Made by a program: the position numbers and the translations under genes. A stretch of DNA of 64,000 nt from an uncultured Pelagibacteraceae bacterium. GTDB taxonomy: Bacteria > Pseudomonadota > Alphaproteobacteria > Pelagibacterales > Pelagibacteraceae. A model generated the notes under the pieces. That model was not told the origin of the DNA and searched no databases. It saw only the letters and a program-made list of their open reading frames with translations. This document shows, in pieces, positions 41,912 to 50,321 of this stretch; position 1 is the stretch's first letter, and each line of letters opens with the position of its first letter. The stretch lies in NCBI GenBank assembly GCA_902564785.1, contig CACFCI010000001.1, positions 62,001 through 126,000 on the forward strand. The letters are read 5' to 3'.

Positions 41912-42661
41912 TTATTTTTTACCCATGATCCATCCAATAACTTCGTCTCTTGAAGTATTTGAAAGGCTAGCTTCTGCAAAATTAGTTCCTTGGAATAAAG
42001 CCATAACACGATCACAAACTGTAAAAATATCGTCCATTCTATGACTTATTACAATCACTCCAACACCTGTTTTTTTTAAACTATTAATAAGATCTAAAAC
42101 TTTACCTACTTCTTTTATTGCTAATGCTGCAGTTGGTTCATCCATAATTACTACCTTAGCATTAAAGGCTGTTGATCTTGCGATTGCCACAGCTTGTCTT
42201 TGACCACCTGAAAGTTCCTCTACTTTTTGATCGGCACTTTTTACATTTATTTTTAACTTATCTAAATGAGCATTAGTTAACTCTTTAATTTTATTAAAAT
42301 CTAATAGTTTTAAAAATCCTAAATTTTTTGTTGGCTCTCTTCCTAAAAAAATATTTTCACCAATAGGTAAATTACCTGCTAAAGCAAGATCTTGATAAAC
42401 CATTTCTAAACCTAAATTTTGAGAGTCTCTTGGACTTTCTAATATTTCTTCTTTGCCTTGGAAAAATAAAGACCCTGCGCTTGGTTTATAAAGTCCCGAC
42501 AAAACTTTCATTAAAGTTGATTTTCCTGCTCCGTTATCTCCAACTACACCCAAACATTCTCCAGCATGAACCTTTAGGTTAACATTTTCTAATGCAGTAA
42601 TAGTTCCAAAATATTTTGTTATTCCTTTAGCTTCTAAGAGTGGATTGCTAGCTGACGACAT
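41912..42661 (-). CDS. Sugar ABC transporter ATPase, single-domain FrcA type (CUT2)
   Basis: A 249-residue ATPase with one nucleotide-binding domain. Walker A is GDNGAGKST (40-48), the signature LSGGQRQAVAIARS, and Walker B VVIMDEPTAALAI. Most CUT2 systems (RbsA, XylG) use a fused double-domain ATPase of about 500 residues; FrcA from Sinorhizobium fructose uptake is single-domain like this one, so this is an FrcBCA-like system. The motif MVYQDLALAGNLPIGENIFLGREP is typical of that group. It is the first gene of the operon leading to the permease and the binding protein. Confidence 0.93.
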   Translation of the reverse strand: MSSASNPLLEAKGITKYFGTITALENVNLKVHAGECLGVVGDNGAGKSTLMKVLSGLYKPSAGSLFFQGKEEILESPRDSQNLGLEMVYQDLALAGNLPIGENIFLGREPTKNLGFLKLLDFNKIKELTNAHLDKLKINVKSADQKVEELSGGQRQAVAIARSTAFNAKVVIMDEPTAALAIKEVGKVLDLINSLKKTGVGVIVISHRMDDIFTVCDRVMALFQGTNFAEASLSNTSRDEVIGWIMGKK

Positions 42662-42683
42662 AATTTATAAAATTATTAAAATA

Positions 42684-43706
42684 TCAATTAATTGCAACTG
42701 GTTTTGAGGCCAATAACCCTACTGTTTTCAATTGAGCTTGTTTGCAAAATTTTGGTTTTAAATTTTTTGAAATTAGATGCATGTCCTTTAAAACTATATC
42801 CCCCATACTATAAAAGGCCTCTGTCAAAGCTCCTGCTCTGTGCGCAGAAAACAAAATGTTTTTAACTTTCCTAATTGGGTCATTTTTTCTCACCGGTTCT
42901 TCAGGAAATACATCCGTAGCTACATATATATCTCCCTTTTTAACTCTCTTGATTAAATCTTTAAAATTTACAACTGCTGCTCGACTCATCAATATGAATA
43001 ATGAGTTAGGTTTCATTTTGTTAATTAAATTTTTATTTACTAAATTTTTATTCTTAGTTGTTACAGCTGCTAAAATATAAATAATTTCACATGTTTTAAA
43101 CATTTGATTTAAATTAACAGGTTTAAATCCGAAACTTTTGATTTTATTATTTGATAACCAGGGGTCATAAACATTTATATCTTTAGTAAATGGTAGTAAC
43201 ATTGGATATAAAGATTTAGCTAAATCACCAAAACCCAGTAATCCAATTTTTTTTCCTGATAATAACGATGCATTTAAATTACTTTCTAATCCATATTTTT
43301 CCAAACCTTTTACAAAATCAAAATGAGCATTGTGAATATTCCTTAATAGAGAAAGTGTCATTCCTAATGCAATTTCAGCGACAGGCTTTGAAAATACTGG
43401 AGAAGTTGCAATAACATGTATTCCCTTTTTAGCACAATAAACATAATCAACGTTATTCATAAAATTACTTTCAACATTGATTATAGCTTTTAATTTTTTT
43501 GCTTTTGACAAAATTTTTTTATCTAAATCTGGCTGACCCATAATAAAAGTAACATTATCAATATATTTTTCATAAAATTGTCTTTTGTTTTTGTTGGGTG
43601 CTATTAAAACCTTATATTTTGATTTTAATTCTTTTAATTTTTTTTTAGTAAAAATAAGATCTAATGTTCTTGGGAAAGGATCAGATATAACAATTGGTTT
43701 TTTCAT
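42684..43706 (-). CDS. D-isomer-specific 2-hydroxyacid dehydrogenase
   Basis: A 340-residue NAD-dependent dehydrogenase. It has the Rossmann motif GLLGFGDLAKS (about 155-165), SRAAVVNFKDL near the end of the cofactor domain with the conserved Arg, FPEEPV with the catalytic Glu, and the SAHRAGA block with the catalytic His. Such enzymes convert D-2-hydroxy acids such as glycerate or glyoxylate derivatives to 2-keto acids; here an aldonic or sugar-derived acid is likely from context. It lies 22 bp before the ABC ATPase gene and 19 bp after the Gfo/Idh gene on the same strand, so it may belong to both groups. The substrate is unknown. Confidence 0.85.
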   Translation of the reverse strand: MKKPIVISDPFPRTLDLIFTKKKLKELKSKYKVLIAPNKNKRQFYEKYIDNVTFIMGQPDLDKKILSKAKKLKAIINVESNFMNNVDYVYCAKKGIHVIATSPVFSKPVAEIALGMTLSLLRNIHNAHFDFVKGLEKYGLESNLNASLLSGKKIGLLGFGDLAKSLYPMLLPFTKDINVYDPWLSNNKIKSFGFKPVNLNQMFKTCEIIYILAAVTTKNKNLVNKNLINKMKPNSLFILMSRAAVVNFKDLIKRVKKGDIYVATDVFPEEPVRKNDPIRKVKNILFSAHRAGALTEAFYSMGDIVLKDMHLISKNLKPKFCKQAQLKTVGLLASKPVAIN

Positions 43707-43725
43707 TAATTGTATAACAAACTTA

Positions 43726-44883
43726 TTAATTCATAATTTTTTTAATTTCTTCTAACGTAAATGGTTTTGGTTTCTTACATGTTGTTTTTATTTCTTGTGG
43801 GATACCAGTTTGTGAAGCTCTCATAGTAGAATCAATTATATCTAAAACATGAAGAGATAGCTCTCCATTACATCTGTGCTCTAAATTATTTTCAATTGCA
43901 TAAGCCATTTCTGACAAACCAGCACCTCTATAATTTGCGTTAGTAGGTGACTCATTTGCCCTAGAGCTTTGACTCTTTATATTAATCTTTCCTAAAGGCA
44001 TCATATCTGTTTTATGTTCTCCCCAATTACCACCAGTAGTCACTGAAACAAAAGCTGATCCACCAAACATATTTGGATCTGGAACAATTATTGACCCTTT
44101 GTTTCCATAAAGTTCAATATGATTTCTTTGATGAGCTACAACATCAAAAGATAAAGTTATTTGAATGATACAATCATTTTCAAATTGTATAGTTGCTAGG
44201 TAAGTTGTTGGTGTTTCAACTTTAAATTTTTGACCTTTTTTTGGACCAATTCCAATTTCTCTTTCTTCAAAAACTTTTGTACACCTTCCTTGAACCTGTT
44301 TTGCTGGACCAATTAAATTTACTAGTGCTGTCAAATAGTATGGCCCCATATCAATAACTGGTCCACCTTCATTTTCCGCAAACCAAGACTCTGGATTTGG
44401 ATGATAAGATTGTACACCTGGAAAAGCAAATATAGCATTACCTAATTTAATATCCCCAATGACACCATTATCAATTAGCTCTCTAGTTTTTTGAATACCA
44501 CCACCTAAAAAGGTATCTGGCGCGTTTCCTATGTAAAGATTTTTTTTATTAGCAAGTTCAACTAATTTTTTTCCATCTTCAAAATTGACTGCTAATGGTT
44601 TTTCAGCATAAGAATGTTTTCCATTTTCAAGAGCCAATTTAGAAACTTGATAATGTGCACTTGGTATTGTTAAATTTAAGATTATTTCAATTTCTTTATC
44701 TTTTAAAAGCTCATCAACTGTTACAGCCTCAATGTTGAAGTGAATTGCACATTTTTTAGCAGCATCCATGTTTATATCTGCACATTTAACTATTCTGATA
44801 TTATTAAAATACTCCTGGGCTCTAAAATAAGTTTCAGAAATATGACCACAGCCAATCAGACCGACTTTAAAAATTTTACTCAT
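43726..44883 (-). CDS. Gfo/Idh/MocA-family oxidoreductase (inositol- or sugar-type)
   Basis: A 385-residue dehydrogenase with the Rossmann motif GLIGCGHISE (8-17), the EKP motif in SYAEKPLAV, and the GGPVIDMGPYYLTALVNLIG segment that corresponds to the substrate-binding helix. An IolG myo-inositol dehydrogenase is about 340 residues; the extra residues are in the C-terminal half. It lies 6 bp after iolD, which suggests a shared pathway for an inositol or a related cyclic or keto sugar. Whether it is IolG cannot be told. Confidence 0.82.
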   Translation of the reverse strand: MSKIFKVGLIGCGHISETYFRAQEYFNNIRIVKCADINMDAAKKCAIHFNIEAVTVDELLKDKEIEIILNLTIPSAHYQVSKLALENGKHSYAEKPLAVNFEDGKKLVELANKKNLYIGNAPDTFLGGGIQKTRELIDNGVIGDIKLGNAIFAFPGVQSYHPNPESWFAENEGGPVIDMGPYYLTALVNLIGPAKQVQGRCTKVFEEREIGIGPKKGQKFKVETPTTYLATIQFENDCIIQITLSFDVVAHQRNHIELYGNKGSIIVPDPNMFGGSAFVSVTTGGNWGEHKTDMMPLGKINIKSQSSRANESPTNANYRGAGLSEMAYAIENNLEHRCNGELSLHVLDIIDSTMRASQTGIPQEIKTTCKKPKPFTLEEIKKIMN

Positions 44884-44889
44884 AAAGGT

Positions 44890-46734
44890 TTATACACCTT
44901 GTCTTTGTTTGCCTTTTCCTTCTTTATAAAGTTTTAAAGCCTCTTTATTTTCTTTAGTTTTAGGAATTTCAAGTGTTGGGCTGTCCCAAAAAGCAGAACC
45001 CTCAACCCACTTATACGCATGAGTTTTTATTGAAATAACGTATGTTACTTTAGATGCTTTTGCTCTCTTAAATGCAGCTTCAAGATCTGAAATCGAATTA
45101 ACATGTTCAGATTTAGCTCCCATACTTTCTGCATGTTTTGCAAAATCAACATCAACTAATCCAGGAGTATTAGAGCTCTTTAATAAGTTATTATATTCTT
45201 TACCACCTTTAAATAGTTGAAGTCGATTGATAACTGCAAACCCGCCATTATCGCAAACTATAATTATCAATTTGTTTTTTGTAATAACTGATGAATAAAT
45301 ATCTGTATTATTTAGAAGATAAGAACCATCTCCTACAAAAGAAATTACTTCTTTATCAGGATTAGCCATTTTTATTCCAAGTGCTCCTGAAATTTCATAA
45401 CTCATACAACTAAAACCCCACTCTGTTTCATGAGTATTTAATTCTCTAGGTCTCCAAACTTGAACAACTTCACCAACCAAACCTCCTGCTGCAGTAACAG
45501 CTATATCTGTTGGGTCAGAGTTTCTATAAATTGCACCAATTACCTGAACATAACTTGGAACTTCTTGATTTGACGGCGCACTCTCTTTATCTATATGTTC
45601 ATTCCAAGATTTGAGTTCAGTTTGAGATTTTTTATTCCATTCTTCTCCAGCTTTCCAACTACCTAATGCTTGTGAAAGCTCTGTTAATGAAACTTTAGCA
45701 TCTCCAATGACAGCTTGTGCTAAATGTTTGTTAGCATCAAATCTTGATACATTTATTGAAACTAGTTTAAAATCTTTGTTTTCAAAGTTTGCCCATGATC
45801 CAGTTGTAAAATCTGCAAGTTTAGTTCCAACTGCAATTGCTAAATCTGTTTCTTTTGCTAATGTATTTGTATTTTTTCCACCTAAACCGCCAATCTGGCC
45901 TGCAAAATGAGAATGATCTCTTTTCATTGTAGAATATCCCATTACAGTTTGAGTGACTGGTATATTATGTTTAATTGCAAATTGACCTAACTCATCCATT
46001 GCATCTGAGTAAAAAACTCCAGCACCAGAAATTATAATTGGATTTTTTGATAACTTAATTTTTTCTGCTGCCTCTTTGATTTGAAATTCATCTGGTCTTG
46101 GTCTTCTGATTGCGTGGACTCTTTCCTTAAAAAATTCTTCAGGATAATCAAAAGTTTGACCTTGTATATCTTGACTTAAAGCGATGCATGCAGGACCACA
46201 ATCTGCAGGATCTAACATTGTTTGAACTGCTGCCGGGAATGATTGAATAATCTGCTCTGGTCTGGTTATTCGATCAAAATATCTTGTAACTGGTTTAAAT
46301 GCATCATTAGCTGTAATACCAGGGTTATTAAAATGCTCAACTTGTTGCAATACTGGGTCTGGCATTCTATTTGCATAAGTGTCTCCAGGTAAAAATAAAA
46401 TTGGTAATCTGTTACTCATAGCAACTGCAGCAGCTGTAACCATATTTGTTGCCCCCGGTCCTACAGAGGATGTTGCTACAAATATTTGTTGTCTTCTTTT
46501 TGCTCTAGCATAACCAATTCCTGTAAGAGCCATATTTTGTTCATGGTGCCCTCTATATGTTGGAAGTTCTTTTTGATTTTCCTCTAGTGCTTGACCTAGA
46601 CAAGCTACATTTCCATGTCCAAAAATTCCGAAGACACCTGGAAATAAAGGTTCTTTTTTGCCGTTAATTAATATTTTCTGAGCAATTAAATATTTAACTA
46701 TCGCATGAGCACATGTGAGTGTAATTTTCTTCAT
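44890..46734 (-). CDS. iolD: 3D-(3,5/4)-trihydroxycyclohexane-1,2-dione hydrolase IolD
   Basis: A 614-residue thiamin-diphosphate enzyme. The N-terminal blocks FPGVFGIFGHGNVACLGQAL (31-50) and RGHHEQNMAL (61-70, with the conserved Glu65) are characteristic of IolD, and the C-terminal ThDP motif is GDGSYLLNNTD. IolD opens the ring of the dione formed from inositol to give 5-deoxy-glucuronate. Length and order are normal. It is the first gene of a minus-strand run with Gfo/Idh, 2-hydroxyacid dehydrogenase and the CUT2 system. The later inositol steps (IolB, IolC, IolJ, MmsA) are not seen in the window. The promoter is in the 92 bp before the ALDH gene. Confidence 0.93.
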   Translation of the reverse strand: MKKITLTCAHAIVKYLIAQKILINGKKEPLFPGVFGIFGHGNVACLGQALEENQKELPTYRGHHEQNMALTGIGYARAKRRQQIFVATSSVGPGATNMVTAAAVAMSNRLPILFLPGDTYANRMPDPVLQQVEHFNNPGITANDAFKPVTRYFDRITRPEQIIQSFPAAVQTMLDPADCGPACIALSQDIQGQTFDYPEEFFKERVHAIRRPRPDEFQIKEAAEKIKLSKNPIIISGAGVFYSDAMDELGQFAIKHNIPVTQTVMGYSTMKRDHSHFAGQIGGLGGKNTNTLAKETDLAIAVGTKLADFTTGSWANFENKDFKLVSINVSRFDANKHLAQAVIGDAKVSLTELSQALGSWKAGEEWNKKSQTELKSWNEHIDKESAPSNQEVPSYVQVIGAIYRNSDPTDIAVTAAGGLVGEVVQVWRPRELNTHETEWGFSCMSYEISGALGIKMANPDKEVISFVGDGSYLLNNTDIYSSVITKNKLIIIVCDNGGFAVINRLQLFKGGKEYNNLLKSSNTPGLVDVDFAKHAESMGAKSEHVNSISDLEAAFKRAKASKVTYVISIKTHAYKWVEGSAFWDSPTLEIPKTKENKEALKLYKEGKGKQRQGV

Positions 46735-46755
46735 TAATATGTTTATCTTTTAATA

Positions 46756-46774
46756 TGTATAGTGTTTATATATA
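46756..46774. promoter_or_regulatory. Candidate shared promoter/operator motif, copy 1
   Basis: The 19-mer TGTATAGTGTTTATATATA lies in the 92-bp space between divergent iolD and the aldehyde dehydrogenase gene. It matches 51325-51343 with four differences. It contains a TATAGT/TATATA-like -10 element. A regulator site is possible, but A+T-rich sequence makes chance agreement a concern. Confidence 0.3.
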
Positions 46775-46826
46775 ATTCTATTTATAAAATAAAAAACCTA
46801 ACTAAGTAAACTTAAAAATAAATTCT

Positions 46827-48269
46827 ATGTACGAAAAATTTGGACAATTCATTGATGGTAAGTGGCAACAAGCCGAAAAAAAAGAAACCTATGATGTAAT
46901 TAACCCTGCAACTGAAGAAGTGATTGGAAAAGCTTCAAAAGCTTCGTCTATTGAAGTACAAAAAGCATTAAAGTCAGCAGAAAAAGGTTTAGAAGTTTGG
47001 AAAAATACTGCACCATGGCAAAGAGCATATGTGCTTCGAAAAATTGCTGATTTGATGAGAGAAAAAAAAGATGTCATTGCAAAATGGTTAACTCTTGAAG
47101 TTGGAAAACCTCTTACAGAAGCAGTTGGTGAAGTTGGAGGTGGAGCTGACATTTTTGAGTGGAATGCTGAAGAAACAAAAAGAATTTATGGTCAAACTCA
47201 ACAAAGTAGATTTCCAGATACAAGGGTTCATGTTTATTATCAGCCTGTTGGCGTTGTAGCAGCTTTAGTCCCATGGAATTTCCCAATAGTTTTGGCATCT
47301 AGAAAAATTTCTACTGCTTTAGCAGCAGGATGTTCTGTAATTTGTAAACCAGATGTAATTACACCTGGTGCTGTAATGGAATTAGTAAATATTTGTAAAG
47401 AAGCTGGAGTACCTGATGGTGTGGTTAGTCTGTTGTCTGGCGATCCTGCCGAAATATCAAATGAATTAATGGAATCTGATATAATTAAAAAAGTTTCAGT
47501 CACAGGATCAACTAGAGTTGGTAAAATTATTTTAAAAAAAGCAGCTGATAAGGTTCAAAGAGTTACTATGGAACTAAGTGGGCACTCACCGTTTATTGTA
47601 TGTGAAGATGTTGATATGAATAAAGTGGCTGATATAGCAATAACAGGTAAATTTAGAAATAATGGACAAGTCTGTATATCACCGAATAGATTTTATATTC
47701 AAGAAAATAGAAAGGACGAGTTTGTTAATGCTTTTATAGAAAGAGCAAAAAAATTAAAAATCGGTAACGGTATGGACGAAGGTGTTGATTTAGGACCTTT
47801 AACTACAGCTAAGAGATTGGAAGAAATAGAAAAACTGGTTGAAACTACTAAAAAAGAGGGAGCAAAAGTATTAATGGGTGGACAAAAACCTTCTGGTTTC
47901 AATAAAGGATATTATTATGAACCAACAGTTTTTGATGACGTAAAAGATAATTTTACAATAATGAAAGAAGAGCCTTTTGGTCCGCTTGTTCCGATTTTAA
48001 CTTTTAAAACTTTTGATGAAGTCATTGAAAGAGCAAATGACAATGATTTAGGATTGTGTAGTTATTTGTATACTAACTCTATGGATAAAGCTCATATTGG
48101 ATCTGAAAAATTAGAATCTGGTTGTGTGGCAGTTAATACTGGTGTTGTCGCAATTGCAGAAGCACCATTTGGAGGAATAAAACAAACTGGTTACGGGCGT
48201 GAGGGCGGATCAGGCGCAATAAAAGACTATTTAAATGTGAAATATACTCACATGGGCTTAAAAATCTAA
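46827..48269 (+). CDS. Aldehyde dehydrogenase (NAD-dependent, ALDH superfamily)
   Basis: A 480-residue ALDH. The catalytic Cys283 is in NNGQVCIS, the general base Glu249 in VTMELSGHSP, and Asn151 in PWNFP. ELSGHSPF replaces the common ELGGKSP, a visible change near the base. The early GKWQQ and TGSTRVGK (cofactor) blocks are normal, and the length is typical of succinate-semialdehyde or sugar-aldehyde dehydrogenases. It oxidises an aldehyde to an acid; succinate semialdehyde, glycolaldehyde and lactaldehyde are possible substrates. It precedes the HpcH/HpaI aldolase gene by 4 bp, so it probably oxidises the aldehyde that the aldolase releases. Confidence 0.9.
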   Translation: MYEKFGQFIDGKWQQAEKKETYDVINPATEEVIGKASKASSIEVQKALKSAEKGLEVWKNTAPWQRAYVLRKIADLMREKKDVIAKWLTLEVGKPLTEAVGEVGGGADIFEWNAEETKRIYGQTQQSRFPDTRVHVYYQPVGVVAALVPWNFPIVLASRKISTALAAGCSVICKPDVITPGAVMELVNICKEAGVPDGVVSLLSGDPAEISNELMESDIIKKVSVTGSTRVGKIILKKAADKVQRVTMELSGHSPFIVCEDVDMNKVADIAITGKFRNNGQVCISPNRFYIQENRKDEFVNAFIERAKKLKIGNGMDEGVDLGPLTTAKRLEEIEKLVETTKKEGAKVLMGGQKPSGFNKGYYYEPTVFDDVKDNFTIMKEEPFGPLVPILTFKTFDEVIERANDNDLGLCSYLYTNSMDKAHIGSEKLESGCVAVNTGVVAIAEAPFGGIKQTGYGREGGSGAIKDYLNVKYTHMGLKI

Positions 48270-48273
48270 ATTA

Positions 48274-49068
48274 ATGAGAAAAAATAAAGTTAAACAAATG
48301 ATGAAAGATGGTAAACCCGTCATCAATGGTTGGTGTGCAATTCCTAGCACAATTTCTGCTGAAGCAATGGCTCATCAAGGTTGGGACTCTCTAACTGTAG
48401 ATATGCAACATGGTTTAGTTGATTACAGTAATGCACTACCAATGATGCAAACAATATCAACAACAGAAGTAACTCCTTTAGCAAGAGTAAACTGGAATGA
48501 ACCAGGTCAAATAATGAAAATATTAGATGCTGGGTGTTATGGAATTATATGCCCGATGGTAAGTAACAAAAAAGAGGCTGAAAAATTTGTTCAAGCATGC
48601 ATGTATCCACCCGATGGCTATAGAAGTTTTGGTCCCATTAGAGGTTTGATTTACGGTGGAACTGATTATGCAGATCACGCTAATGATGAAATACTAAAAT
48701 TAGCAATGATAGAAACAAAAGAATCCCTTGAAAATCTTGATGAAATTATGTCAACACCAGGTGTCGACGGGATTTATATTGGACCAGCAGATTTAAGTTT
48801 AGCTATAGGTGAAAAACCTGGTTTTGACAGACCCGAGTCTACAAAAGCTTACTCAGAAATTTTAAGAATTTTAGAACATGCCAAAAAAAATAATATTTTT
48901 GCAGGAATTCATAATGGTTCTACAGAATATGCAGCTAAGATGATTGAAAAAGGTTTTAATTTTGTAACTATAGCATCTGATTTAAGAGCCCTAAGTGCTG
49001 GTGCTAAAGCTACAGTTGATAAAATGAAAGGTTCTTTGTCAAAAAAAGACGATAACGCTACTTACTAA
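48274..49068 (+). CDS. HpcH/HpaI-family class II aldolase
   Basis: A 264-residue aldolase of the 2,4-dihydroxyhept-2-enedioate / 2-keto-3-deoxy-L-rhamnonate aldolase group. It has SLTVDMQHGLVDY with the conserved His46, ARVNWNEPGQIMKILDAGCYGIICPMV with the conserved Arg and Pro, and IYIGPADLSLAIG near the end. These enzymes are metal-dependent and split 2-keto-3-deoxy sugar acids into pyruvate and an aldehyde. It lies 4 bp after the ALDH gene and should supply its aldehyde. It converges with the PanB-like gene with a 4-nt overlap. Confidence 0.9.
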   Translation: MRKNKVKQMMKDGKPVINGWCAIPSTISAEAMAHQGWDSLTVDMQHGLVDYSNALPMMQTISTTEVTPLARVNWNEPGQIMKILDAGCYGIICPMVSNKKEAEKFVQACMYPPDGYRSFGPIRGLIYGGTDYADHANDEILKLAMIETKESLENLDEIMSTPGVDGIYIGPADLSLAIGEKPGFDRPESTKAYSEILRILEHAKKNNIFAGIHNGSTEYAAKMIEKGFNFVTIASDLRALSAGAKATVDKMKGSLSKKDDNATY

Positions 49069-49880
49069 TCTAGTTGATCTAAAAATTTCTCAAATTGTTT
49101 TTTTTCTAAATTAGATGATTGTTTTTTTCCAGGAAATTTACCAGTCATTGAGTCCTTTTTAAAGGCTTTAAGAGCTTTTACTCTTTCAATTTTAATTTCA
49201 TGTCTTAGTCTTAACAAATTTCCGTATGCTTTAGAATGTCGTGGAGGATTTTCAGTATCACCACAAATATCTTCCATAAATAAATACATTACATCAGCAT
49301 TTTTTCCTGAACCTAATGAAACAGTAACGATATTTGTGCGCTTTGAAATTTCACCCATTACATTTTCAGGTATAACCTCACACTCTGCAGAAAAAGCACC
49401 TGCCTCTTCTAATCTTTTAAACTTTTGAAATAGATCATATGCTTCATCTGCAGTTTTGCCTACTGCTCTCAAGCCGCCGATCCAAGTAGATTTTCTTGGA
49501 ACCAAACCTAAATGCCCCATTACTGGAACATCTTCCTTAGCTAGCATTTCAACTACATCTAAACTTCTAGGAGTCATAATTGCATCTGCACCATTTTCTA
49601 ACGCTTTAAAAGCACCACGCATAATATCATCTGCTGTTACAAACTCATTTAATACTAAAGCTGATGTTAAGAATAAATTTTTTGAACCTTCTCTCACAGG
49701 AATTACATTTTTTGCGTTTGATATAATCATATCAAAACCTGCCTTTTCAGCTGCTTCAGCTTCTTCAATACTATTTGCCGTAACTTGTGTAAATTTTCTT
49801 TTTCCTTTAGCTGCTTTTAAATCTGCTACAGTCAAAGTTCGCTTTGCTGGTTTGGCAGCCCATGTGTAAATATTCTTCAT
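49065..49880 (-). CDS. PanB-like (ketopantoate hydroxymethyltransferase superfamily) protein with hallmark residues missing
   Basis: A 271-residue protein in the PanB part of the PEP mutase / isocitrate lyase superfamily. The C-terminal half matches PanB well: PVMGHLGLVPR, the LEEAGAFSAECEVIPENV block with the catalytic-type Glu, and VSLGSGKNADV. The N-terminal half does not: the metal-ligand GDS element and the second Asp block are replaced by MIISNAKN and LFLTSALVLNEF, and the Lys region by IMTPRSLD. A real PanB uses methylene-tetrahydrofolate to make ketopantoate; this protein likely has another reaction. It follows a MarR-type gene with a 4-nt overlap and converges with the HpaI-type aldolase. 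The C-terminal lysine-rich tail (about 240-271) is not in PanB. Confidence 0.7.
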   Translation of the reverse strand: MKNIYTWAAKPAKRTLTVADLKAAKGKRKFTQVTANSIEEAEAAEKAGFDMIISNAKNVIPVREGSKNLFLTSALVLNEFVTADDIMRGAFKALENGADAIMTPRSLDVVEMLAKEDVPVMGHLGLVPRKSTWIGGLRAVGKTADEAYDLFQKFKRLEEAGAFSAECEVIPENVMGEISKRTNIVTVSLGSGKNADVMYLFMEDICGDTENPPRHSKAYGNLLRLRHEIKIERVKALKAFKKDSMTGKFPGKKQSSNLEKKQFEKFLDQLD

Positions 49881-50293
49881 TTAATTCCTTTATAAAGAAT
49901 ATCTCTCCTATCAATAAATTCCTCAAAGGTTTTAATAGTAATTACTGAAGGTAAAATAAAAATAGATCTTTTATCTCTCTCATTTCTTATAATTCTAAAA
50001 TAGCCTTTTTTAATTGCTGTATCGATATAAACGTTTGATGTTAAATATGATTTCTCAATTACTTTAAGTAATTGATTTTTGGTAATTGATTTATTTTTGT
50101 AATAAGCAAGCATAACCATATGTAACATTATCCAATGTTGTGGGGTTAAAGAAAACCAATTCAATAATTCATTGGCTAATCTTCCTTCAAAATCTCCAAG
50201 TGATATTTCTGCTAATTGAATTCTTTTTTGGGTAAGTTTTGGAATTTTTTTTTGTTCCTCAAAGTGCTTTGGATACTTGAACTGTCTTTTCAT
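49877..50293 (-). CDS. MarR-type winged-helix regulator
   Basis: A 138-residue protein with the MarR pattern: a helical start, LNWFSLTPQHWIMLHMV and an AYYKNKSITKNQLLKVIEKSYLTSNVYIDTAIKKGYFRII helix-turn-helix with wing (about 65-105), then RNERDKRSIFILPS, the wing end with the common DxRxxxxxLT-like sequence. It would bind DNA as a dimer and answer to a small ligand, probably an intermediate of the pathway encoded here. Its stop overlaps the start of the PanB-like gene by 4 nt, so they are co-transcribed. Candidate targets are the divergent promoters at 46735-46826 and 51300-51387, which share a 19-mer. Confidence 0.75.
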   Translation of the reverse strand: MKRQFKYPKHFEEQKKIPKLTQKRIQLAEISLGDFEGRLANELLNWFSLTPQHWIMLHMVMLAYYKNKSITKNQLLKVIEKSYLTSNVYIDTAIKKGYFRIIRNERDKRSIFILPSVITIKTFEEFIDRRDILYKGIK

Positions 50294-50321
50294 TTAAATA
50301 AATTTAAACTCATTGAGTTTT

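Noticed and set aside
41546-41953. A 135-codon open frame on the plus strand
   Set aside because: It runs antisense to the CUT2 permease and its junction with the ATPase; no recognisable protein features.
49456-49869. A 137-codon open frame on the plus strand
   Set aside because: It lies wholly inside the PanB-like gene on the other strand, and its composition is that of an antisense frame.
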